Assembly: GCA_013331125.1 (NCBI GenBank)
Contig: DUGW01000148.1
Span: 1 to 10,718 of the forward strand
Direction of reading: 5' to 3'
From: Candidatus Woesearchaeota archaeon
Lineage (GTDB): Archaea; Nanoarchaeota; Nanoarchaeia; Woesearchaeales; UBA11576
DNA length: 10,718 bases
Positions within the stretch are counted from its first letter, which is position 1, and every line of letters begins with the position of its first letter. A program made the translations under genes and the position numbers. The notes beneath the pieces are model-generated. The model was not told where the DNA came from, searched no databases, and saw nothing but the letters and a program-made list of their open reading frames with translations. This document shows positions 1 to 5,115 of this stretch, in pieces.

Positions 1-1759
1 ACTGCAGCACTTTTGTCCTTAACACCATCTCTGCTATCAGTTGTTCATACGTGAATCCTGTCCTTTTTGTTATCCTGTCGAAGAGTGTCATCCTTTCTGC
101 CTGCACATGGGTGTCCTTGCTCGGGTCCCATTTGAATGCAGGGTTGAAGACTGCTTTCCCGAGTTCCTGTGAGACTGATGTTATCTCATCTATCTCTTTC
201 AGTCTCCTGAAGTTCCTTATCTGGTCTTTCACGTGGATGTTCACGCACACTATGTCCAGGCTCTCGACCAATGATGGTGATAGGCTTATCGGGGGTGTCT
301 CCAGCCTCTTCACGAGTGTGTCCACTCCTGCTGCGTGGAATGTCGCGAAGCTTGGGTGTCCTGATGCCATTCCTTGGAATAGTACGTATGCCTCTTTTCC
401 TCTGATCTCTCCCACTATCACGTAATCTGGGTTCTGCCTGAATGTCTCCCTGAGCAGGTCGAACAGGCTTATCTCTCCGAACTGCTCTCCCAGTATGTTC
501 GGCATTCCGAATCCTGACCTTGTCACTGATGGCAGCCAGTTTATGTGTGCGAGGTTGAGCTCTCTCGTGTCCTCGATCGACACTATCCTTGCCTCTGGCG
601 GTATGAATGCCACTATGCAGTTAAGGAATGTCGTCTTTCCTGATGCTGTCTCTCCTACCGCCATGACGTTGAACTTGTGCTCTATCGCGAGCCATAGGTA
701 TGCGAATGTCTCTGCTGATGCTGTCCTGCTCTTGATGAGATGTATCGGGCTCCAGGGATCCTTAGTGAACTTTCGTATCGTGAATGTGGGTCCTCTTGTG
801 GTTATGTCTTCTGTGTATGTGGCGTTGACCCTTGATCCGTCAGGCAGTGTCCCGTCCAGCAATGGTTTTGCGTATGATATGTACCTTCCTATCTTCTGTG
901 CCAGTTTCTCGACGAAGTCTGTGAGGTAGGTCGAGCTTGTGAATATGACGTCTGTCCTGAGGTTCTGGTATATCCTGTGGACTATATAGAGAGGGAAGTT
1001 GAGCCCGTTGCATTCTATGTCCTCTACGTAATAGTCGTTCAGCAATGGCTCTATCTCGTTCAGCCCGACAGAGTTCCTGTAGATGTAGTACATTATCTTC
1101 TTGTATGTGGTCTTTGATATCTTCGTGCCTAGCTCTATGAGTATGCTCTGGACGTTCTTCTCCAGGTATTGTATGAGTATGTTTGACCTTGCTGCCCTCA
1201 CGAAGCTTATGTTTATCATCTCTTCGAGTCCCAGCTGTACCAGTTCCAGCAGTTCTCTCTCTGTGTCGTCAAGCACCGGTTCTTCGACTGTGTATACAAG
1301 TTCGTTCTCGTCCTTGTCCCAGTATATGTGTGCGTATGCATATGGCGGTATCAGCGGGTATCTTACATCTATCGACTTCCGGTCCTTGTACGGCGGCAGT
1401 TTTATGGTCTTTGGCCTCAGGTCTATGTAGAACCCTTCCTTGTCTGGAGAAGCCTCTTTCTCCTTCTCTTTTGCGCTTTCGAGGACCTGCGCCTGCTTGT
1501 CCTCTTTCGCCTCCACTTCCTGTACTGAACCGGTGCCGATGCCGGCTCCCGCCTTGATCTCGATGTCCGAGTCTTCAGGGGAGTGTCCGGCTTCAGCGAC
1601 CGTCCCATCAGCTGCAGCTGTTTCAGGATTGACGGCTGCAGAAGGAGCATAGAATACGCCTCTGCCTTGTTCTGGCGAACTGATTACCATGCCTTGTTCA
1701 TCCTCTCTCTTCTTTTCTGGTTCCTGTCTGGCTCGTGGCGTCTCTTTGTTGTCTGGCAT
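1..1759 (-). CDS. Type II/IV secretion system ATPase, FlaI/GspE/TadA-like (3' end cut by window)
   Basis: Cytoplasmic motor ATPase that powers assembly of type IV pilus-like filaments. 586 residues are visible and the frame is open to the left edge. Residues 1 to about 100 are a charged, Glu/Lys/Ala-rich linker. From about residue 108 comes the N-terminal domain typical of archaeal pilus ATPases (YPLIPPYAYAHIYW). Walker A is GETASGKTT at 369-377 (Lys375), the Asp box is SIEDTREL with Glu396/Asp397, Walker B is PDYVIVGE with Glu451, and the His box is FATFHA with His475, so the core looks catalytically intact. The ATG is 2 nt after the stop of the preceding pilin-like gene, with only a weak GAGG upstream inside that gene, which suggests translational coupling. 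The family is certain. Archaellum, adhesive pilus or secretion cannot be separated by the ATPase alone; no FlaH-like gene is seen, which favours a pilus. The missing C-terminus is probably short. Confidence 0.95.
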   Translation of the reverse strand, partial: MPDNKETPRARQEPEKKREDEQGMVISSPEQGRGVFYAPSAAVNPETAAADGTVAEAGHSPEDSDIEIKAGAGIGTGSVQEVEAKEDKQAQVLESAKEKEKEASPDKEGFYIDLRPKTIKLPPYKDRKSIDVRYPLIPPYAYAHIYWDKDENELVYTVEEPVLDDTERELLELVQLGLEEMINISFVRAARSNILIQYLEKNVQSILIELGTKISKTTYKKIMYYIYRNSVGLNEIEPLLNDYYVEDIECNGLNFPLYIVHRIYQNLRTDVIFTSSTYLTDFVEKLAQKIGRYISYAKPLLDGTLPDGSRVNATYTEDITTRGPTFTIRKFTKDPWSPIHLIKSRTASAETFAYLWLAIEHKFNVMAVGETASGKTTFLNCIVAFIPPEARIVSIEDTRELNLAHINWLPSVTRSGFGMPNILGEQFGEISLFDLLRETFRQNPDYVIVGEIRGKEAYVLFQGMASGHPSFATFHAAGVDTLVKRLETPPISLSPSLVESLDIVCVNIHVKDQIRNFRRLKEIDEITSVSQELGKAVFNPAFKWDPSKDTHVQAERMTLFDRITKRTGFTYEQLIAEMVLRTKVLQ

Positions 1760-1761
1760 GA

Positions 1762-2496
1762 TTATCGTATCCTCACATTTACAAAATCCCTGTAGCTGTC
1801 CATCCTGAACTCGACGACAGCGTATAATGAGGAATTTGTGTTGTTGACATAATAGACGACCTTTGCGGCTCCGAGGCTTGTTCCGTAATCCTCAAGTCTT
1901 GAGAACCCGCTGTATGACCAGGTCGTCCCTGCTCCGAAGTCGAATGTGAAGCTTCCTGTTGCCCTGTATTCGCTTCCGTCTGTCGGGTCCTTGAATGTAA
2001 GTCCTATCAGCATCGCTGATTGGTTGAGTGTGCATGTGTACCTGTCTTCACATTTGAGGAACTCTGCCCTCAGGAATGTGTTCTCCAGCGTGTAGTTGTT
2101 TGCGTATTCTGTCGCGCTCACGTCTGCGTTGGATGTTATGTATAGGTTCCCGAGGTCTATCTGGTGTCCTGACTCGAGTATCTTCGCGTCTGTGAGCATG
2201 TCCCATTTCAGGCTGCCTTCCTTGAGTTCCAGGTTGCCTTTCTCTATCTCTATCGGTATCACCCTCTGCGATCCTACGCCTTCTTCGCTTATGTCCTTTA
2301 TCTGCTGGTTCAGGGACAGGAAAGCGTTCTTCTGCCTTGTGAAAACGGTCTTGTCCTGCAGGTTCTTGAGTATCGGCACTCCTGCGTTCAGCACTATCAC
2401 CATAACGACTGTTATTATGAGTATGTACAGTATCGCCGATACCCATATCTGGCCTGACCGGCCTTCAAATATCTTCAGGGGGGTTTTGGAAGGCAT
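1762..2496 (-). CDS. Type IV pilin-like protein with class III-type signal peptide
   Basis: 244 residues. The N-terminus has a short basic leader ending in RSG, then QIWVSAILYILI and a hydrophobic helix at about residues 17-37. This resembles archaeal class III signal peptides, where a prepilin peptidase cuts before the helix; the predicted cut is after Gly15 with Gln at +1. The usual Glu at +5 is replaced by Ser20. The remaining ~200 residues are extracellular, beta-rich, contain sequons (NYT, NQS, NNT, NSS) and a close Cys pair (KCEDRYTC, near residues 150-156) that could form a disulfide. The ATG is preceded by AAGGAG with a 4-nt spacer. It lies 40 nt after the preceding gene and 2 nt before the ATPase. 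It is probably a minor pilin or filament-associated subunit; no specific family is recognised beyond the N-terminus. Confidence 0.85.
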   Translation of the reverse strand: MPSKTPLKIFEGRSGQIWVSAILYILIITVVMVIVLNAGVPILKNLQDKTVFTRQKNAFLSLNQQIKDISEEGVGSQRVIPIEIEKGNLELKEGSLKWDMLTDAKILESGHQIDLGNLYITSNADVSATEYANNYTLENTFLRAEFLKCEDRYTCTLNQSAMLIGLTFKDPTDGSEYRATGSFTFDFGAGTTWSYSGFSRLEDYGTSLGAAKVVYYVNNTNSSLYAVVEFRMDSYRDFVNVRIR

Positions 2497-2504
2497 TTAT
2501 CTCC

Positions 2505-2538
2505 TTATATGTTCATTTATCTCATTCTTATCTCATTC
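2505..2538 (-). repeat. Short tandem repeat with three mini reading frames in the 40-nt spacer
   Basis: TATCTCATTC occurs at 2518-2527 and 2529-2538 (plus strand, period 11), the second copy overlapping the stop of the short membrane protein. On the minus strand this gives ATG-AGA-TAA twice (2536-2528 and 2525-2517), followed directly by ATG-AAC-ATA-TAA (2516-2505), and then the ribosome-binding site (2506-2501) of the next pilin-like gene. Confidence 0.6.
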
Positions 2539-2956
2539 ATATGTTCGGTTGGAATGATATGTTCTTGAAGTTGATCCCTCTGCATGATGTAGGGTACACC
2601 CATACCCAGGTGGTCATCCTTATTGACTGGTTGACAGGCACCATCGCTCCTGGTGTCAGTCCTGTCATATTGAAGTGTTTCGTCTCGAGTGCTGTCTCGA
2701 GCGTGAGGCTTGTTATCTCTTTCCCTATCGTGTTCTCTATCAGGAAGAACAGTACGCCATCCTTGTAACTTACGCTCTCAGAGTCTACTTGATAGTAGAA
2801 CCTGCCGCAGTCCACTGCGGCAAGTGTCTGCTCCTGCGAGTATGTCGTCTGTTCCTTGTATATCCTGTAGAGCCAGGATCCAAGGAAGGCTGCGAGTAGC
2901 ACAAAGATCGCGAACATGAATATCAGTGTGCTCATCTTCCTTGATTTGCTTTCCAT
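2537..2956 (-). CDS. Short membrane-anchored pilin/FlaG-like protein
   Basis: 139 residues. A basic N-terminus (MESKSRK) is followed by one hydrophobic helix at about residues 9-30, then a small beta-rich domain. Two cysteines, Cys50 (VDCGRF) and Cys125 (PTSCRG), sit at the two ends of that domain, as in the neighbouring pilin-like proteins, so it is probably the same sandwich-type fold closed by a disulfide. 'FLIENT..KEITSLTLET' resembles the strands of archaeal pilin and FlaF/FlaG-type domains. There is no clear prepilin cleavage motif; RKMS is the only candidate, so it may stay as an anchored accessory protein rather than a processed subunit. The ATG has AGGTGA six bases upstream. It follows an 86-nt GC-rich spacer that can fold, and may be regulated by it. 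The exact role is unknown. Confidence 0.8.
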   Translation of the reverse strand: MESKSRKMSTLIFMFAIFVLLAAFLGSWLYRIYKEQTTYSQEQTLAAVDCGRFYYQVDSESVSYKDGVLFFLIENTIGKEITSLTLETALETKHFNMTGLTPGAMVPVNQSIRMTTWVWVYPTSCRGINFKNISFQPNI

Positions 2957-2991
2957 GCAGGTTCACCTTCAGGCTTCACCGGCTGCTGGGT

Positions 2992-3020
2992 GAGGCTTTT
3001 CCGGACGTGATCCGGGCCTC
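2992..3020 (-). promoter_or_regulatory. GC-rich RNA hairpin in the 86-nt spacer between two pilin-like genes
   Basis: On the minus strand, GAGGC and CCGGA pair with TCCGG and GCCTC around a 5-nt loop (TCACG). This makes a 10-bp stem interrupted only by an AAAA bulge. No U-tract follows, so it is not a usual archaeal terminator. It could stabilise or mark a processing site in the polycistronic mRNA, or affect translation of the next gene. Confidence 0.55.
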
Positions 3021-3047
3021 CTCAGCTATCGGCCGGGCTTGCTCAGC
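3012..3047 (-). repeat. 21-nt-period direct repeat spanning the stop of the type IV pilin gene
   Basis: CCGGGCCTCCTCAGC (3012-3026, plus strand) recurs at 3033-3047 as CCGGGCTTGCTCAGC, 13 of 15 identical. The second copy holds the TGA stop of the pilin. Because the period is 21 the first copy shows another TGA in the same frame. Confidence 0.7.
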
Positions 3048-3594
3048 CGAATATCTCTGCGCAGGTCTTTATTCCTGTCCTTGTCTCTGCGTTCTGCGAG
3101 CAGGTCACTTCCTGCCCTGCGACCTTGATCACTGGTGTGATCTTGACCTGTTCAGGCACTCCGTACGTCGCGCTCAGGTATGAGGCATTCATCAGTTTTG
3201 CCTGGTTGCTCGTCAGGTTGGAGTCTGGCCCGAGATTTGTCGTGAACGGCACTCTTGTGTTCTGGCCTATCACCCTTACCTGGACCTCTTCCACCATCGT
3301 CGCCTTCCTGTTCTCTACTATGAAGTTCACGTTGTAGTTGCTTCCTGATGTGTTGTAGCATATCTGTGGCGTGCCGTCGATCTCTACGATTGAGATGTCG
3401 ACGTCTGAGGCGCATTTCACCTCTGTGTCGCTCCTCTCGCGCGCTATGTTTGCCGTGTCTTCGACATATCCTCTTCCCCAGTTCATGACCACTGCGCCTA
3501 GTGCGACTGCGAATGCTATCAGCAGGACTGTTGCGATGAGTGGACTGACTGCTCTCTTGCCGATCGATAGTTTTGTTTTTGTTGTATTGTTCAT
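3043..3594 (-). CDS. Archaeal type IV pilin (DUF1628/Pilin_N-like N-terminus)
   Basis: 183 residues and the most typical pilin of the cluster. The leader ends in GKR, followed by AVSPLIATVLLIAFAVALGA (helix at about residues 16-37) and NWGRGYVE. This hydrophobic block is the assembly helix of archaeal type IV pilins and the site of prepilin peptidase processing. The exported part has four cysteines (61, 79, 165, 178), sequons (NTS, NLT, NAS) and a beta-rich pattern ending in 'VKITPVIKVAGQEVTC'. Likely the major or a main structural pilin (inference). The ATG at 3594 is chosen over a GTG at 3603 because GAGGTG, overlapping the preceding stop codon, lies six bases before the ATG and contains that GTG. 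The longer form would be 186 residues. The gap to the preceding gene is 10 nt. Confidence 0.92.
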   Translation of the reverse strand: MNNTTKTKLSIGKRAVSPLIATVLLIAFAVALGAVVMNWGRGYVEDTANIARERSDTEVKCASDVDISIVEIDGTPQICYNTSGSNYNVNFIVENRKATMVEEVQVRVIGQNTRVPFTTNLGPDSNLTSNQAKLMNASYLSATYGVPEQVKITPVIKVAGQEVTCSQNAETRTGIKTCAEIFG

Positions 3595-3600
3595 CTTCTC

Positions 3601-3606
3601 CACCTC
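3601..3606 (-). promoter_or_regulatory. Ribosome-binding site deciding the pilin start at 3594
   Basis: GAGGTG on the minus strand, six bases before the ATG, overlapping the TGA of the 93-residue membrane protein. It argues against the upstream GTG, which lies inside this site. Confidence 0.75.
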
Positions 3607-3886
3607 ATCTTGTCAGCTTGTGTATCAGGTCATCAAGCCTTTTCTCTTCCTGATGCATCGTCCGCACATAGGGGATTGTCCCTATCACCAGTACGCATAG
3701 GCCCATTATTATGAGGACGTTCAGCATTGTCCTGCCTATGTAGTTGTTGATGAATCCCAATACTGCCACGAACATGAACACGAAGTACAGAATGAGCGAC
3801 TTGTTCATGACCAGCATCGATTTTTCCCTGTTGAGGCGGGATTTCTCTACCTCAAGATGGATGACCTCTTTTTTGACGGTTGTCAT
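3605..3886 (-). CDS. Small two-helix membrane protein of the pilus operon, unknown function
   Basis: 93 residues with no recognised family. The N-terminal ~28 residues are highly charged and probably helical (MTTVKKEVIHLEVEKSRLNR...). Two hydrophobic helices follow at about residues 30-50 and 54-75, then a short charged C-terminal helix (MHQEEKRLDDLIHKL). With two helices both charged ends would be on the same side, probably the cytoplasm. The start is secure: AAGGAGG lies 7 nt before the ATG, the strongest ribosome-binding site in the window, so this protein may be made at a high level relative to its neighbours. It sits between two pilin-like genes. It could be an assembly or stability factor for the pilus machine or an ATPase-proximal adaptor; that is inference from position only. 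Confidence 0.8.
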   Translation of the reverse strand: MTTVKKEVIHLEVEKSRLNREKSMLVMNKSLILYFVFMFVAVLGFINNYIGRTMLNVLIIMGLCVLVIGTIPYVRTMHQEEKRLDDLIHKLTR

Positions 3887-3893
3887 GTTTCAA

Positions 3894-3900
3894 CCTCCTT
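3894..3900 (-). promoter_or_regulatory. Very strong ribosome-binding site of the 93-residue membrane protein
   Basis: AAGGAGG on the minus strand with a 7-nt spacer to the ATG at 3886. It is the closest match to the archaeal anti-Shine-Dalgarno in any leader of this window. Confidence 0.8.
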
Positions 3901-3956
3901 TTTAATATGAAACATTTGAGCATGGAATGATTTGGGCTTAGACGATCCAGGTTTTT

Positions 3957-3979
3957 ATCTGGAGTCTCATCTGGAGTCT
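3957..3979 (-). repeat. 12-nt-period tandem repeat at the TAG of the repeat-bearing pilin
   Basis: ATCTGGAGTCT occurs at 3957-3967 and exactly again at 3969-3979 on the plus strand. Read on the minus strand, the copy touching the gene reads TAG-ACT-CCA-GAT and the next reads GAG-ACT-CCA-GAT in the same frame. The rest of this 91-nt spacer holds only the ribosome-binding site of the next gene; no clear TATA box was found. Confidence 0.75.
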
Positions 3980-4568
3980 AGCATGGCGTGACATCTGCCT
4001 GTGCTTTCCTGTCTCCGCAGATTATCTCAAGGTCTTCCTTGTATATCCTTGGGACTACTTCCACGAATCCTACACTTGTCGTTCCTGTGTCTAAGGTCAG
4101 GGGCTTTACCCTGTTGGGATTCATGGTTATGTTGGTCTGGTTCGTATGCACAGGCACCCTGCCTGAGTCATATATCCTGAAGTCCAGTCCGTCAATCCTG
4201 ATATAGTTGGTATTCTGGATTGTGATATTTAAAAGTTGTGATGAGATACAGGCTGAGATGATGTTTAAGGACACTGTGCGGCATTCGTCTGTGTTGTAGA
4301 CCTGTTTCTTGACATCCTTTGTGGTCTCTTTTGTATAGTCTGTCATGAATGAGTACATGAATGCGCTGAGTGCAACGACAAACGCCATTATGAGGATCCA
4401 TGATATGTATGCACTGGCTGCTCTTTTGGTCCTGGCACCTTTGACCAATCTTCCTTTGACTGATCCTCCTTTGACCAATCTTCCTTTGACTGATCCTCCT
4501 TTGACAGATCTTCCTTTGACCGATCTTTCCAGGCTATTTTTCAGGTTACCATTCAGGCTGTCTTTCAA
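3978..4568 (-). CDS. Type IV pilin-like protein with long repeat-bearing basic leader; TTG start
   Basis: 196 residues. Residues 1-50 are a very long, strongly basic leader for this class; residues 16-44 are pentapeptide repeats of the type SVKGR/LVKGG. A junction KRAAS and a hydrophobic helix (about residues 54-75, 'AYISWILIMAFVVALSAFMY') follow, then a beta-rich outer domain with cysteines at 96, 107, 184 and 196 and sequons (NIT, NQT). The Cys layout resembles the archaeal pilin two genes downstream. The leader would face the cytoplasm and be removed if a prepilin peptidase cuts near residue 50. No ATG or GTG is in frame before the helix, and the TTG has AGGTGA six bases upstream, overlapping the stop of the preceding gene. 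Internal TTG codons in the repeat, preceded by AAAGGA, are possible alternative starts. The product ends ...DVTPC at TAG. Probably a minor pilin. Confidence 0.83.
   Translation of the reverse strand: MKDSLNGNLKNSLERSVKGRSVKGGSVKGRLVKGGSVKGRLVKGARTKRAASAYISWILIMAFVVALSAFMYSFMTDYTKETTKDVKKQVYNTDECRTVSLNIISACISSQLLNITIQNTNYIRIDGLDFRIYDSGRVPVHTNQTNITMNPNRVKPLTLDTGTTSVGFVEVVPRIYKEDLEIICGDRKAQADVTPC
4438..4527 (-). repeat. Six 15-bp tandem repeats (minisatellite) inside the pilin leader
   Basis: Six 15-bp units, plus-strand consensus CCTTTGACYRATCYT. Units 1 and 3 are identical and units 2 and 4 are identical, so 4438-4467 is repeated exactly at 4468-4497 as a 30-bp duplication. Each unit codes five residues of the basic leader, so gain or loss of units keeps the frame. 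Read on the minus strand, two unit junctions create AAAGGAGG, a full Shine-Dalgarno core, and two units contain TTG codons in frame. Confidence 0.95.
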
Positions 4569-4574
4569 AAGTTT

Positions 4575-4580
4575 TCACCT
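4575..4580 (-). promoter_or_regulatory. Ribosome-binding site deciding the TTG start
   Basis: AGGTGA on the minus strand, six bases before the TTG at 4568 and overlapping the TAG of the preceding gene. It is the main reason for accepting a TTG start for the repeat-bearing pilin. Confidence 0.75.
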
Positions 4581-5115
4581 ACTCTTTTACGAATATTTCC
4601 CGGTCTGAGCCTTTCCTGACCCTTAATACCGCTTTTACTTCTGTCTCTTGCTCAGGGAAAGTTAATTTATAAATGTTTTCATGAAATACGTCGTCTGGGA
4701 CCTTTATAGTGAGTTCTGTGGTGTTTCTGGCGAAATATGTGCCTGTTCCAGGCGCTATTGTCTGGTCTATTGTGAAGATGTCCACGGGCACCTCCATCCT
4801 GTTCATGTAGTATATCCTATCCCCTTGGGCCACCACTGCGAATATCTCCAGCTGGAGTTTCTTCATCTTTGCATAGCCTATGAACCTGGTGAGGAACCTT
4901 CCGTATTCCTCTCCAACATCCTTGCCTTCGAACACTGCATTGTTCACTGCCTTGTTTGACTCGAACACGAAATTGTCATAGACCACACCGAAAGTCTTTG
5001 ATGGGCTGGGCACTACATTGTTGCTCTGCAGCATGAGTGTGCTGAAGCCTATGAGTATGAGGGCTGTGAATATGAAGAACTGTGCCTTTTTTGATTTCAG
5101 CATCCGGTTCATCAT
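4579..5115 (-). CDS. Pilin-like protein with 'KKAQFF' class III leader
   Basis: 178 residues. The N-terminus reads MMNRMLKSKKAQFFIFTALILIG...: a short basic leader, a likely cut after Ala11 with Gln at +1, and a helix at about residues 13-30. Such 'KKAQFF' starts are common in DPANN pilin-like proteins. The rest is a 145-residue exported domain with no cysteine, with 'EYGRFLTRFIGYAKMKKLQLEIFAVV' and a C-terminal strand-rich part, and one NTT sequon. Its ATG overlaps the stop of the giant surface protein by 4 nt (ATGA), so the two are translationally coupled and probably act together. GGTGAT lies 3 nt before the first ATG and 6 nt before the second (5112), so the second Met may be the real start. 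It may link the surface protein to the filament; that is inference. Confidence 0.85.
   Translation of the reverse strand: MMNRMLKSKKAQFFIFTALILIGFSTLMLQSNNVVPSPSKTFGVVYDNFVFESNKAVNNAVFEGKDVGEEYGRFLTRFIGYAKMKKLQLEIFAVVAQGDRIYYMNRMEVPVDIFTIDQTIAPGTGTYFARNTTELTIKVPDDVFHENIYKLTFPEQETEVKAVLRVRKGSDREIFVKE

Noticed and set aside
51..929. Open plus-strand frames at 51-425 and 495-929
   Set aside because: They run opposite the ATPase, whose Walker A, Walker B, Asp and His boxes are intact on the minus strand; the plus-strand translations have no recognisable domain.
2048..2446. A 132-residue minus-strand frame inside the pilin-like gene at 1762-2496
   Set aside because: Arg/Glu-rich shadow frame without a ribosome-binding site; the real frame has a membrane helix, a good start and neighbours of the same kind.
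2992..3020. Intrinsic terminator
   Set aside because: No run of T follows the stem on the transcribed strand and the operon continues with close, same-strand genes.
3595..3603. GTG start giving a 186-residue pilin
   Set aside because: The GTG lies inside GAGGTG, which is well placed as ribosome-binding site for the ATG at 3594.
4438..4527. CRISPR array
   Set aside because: Units are contiguous 15-bp repeats without spacers and lie inside a coding frame.
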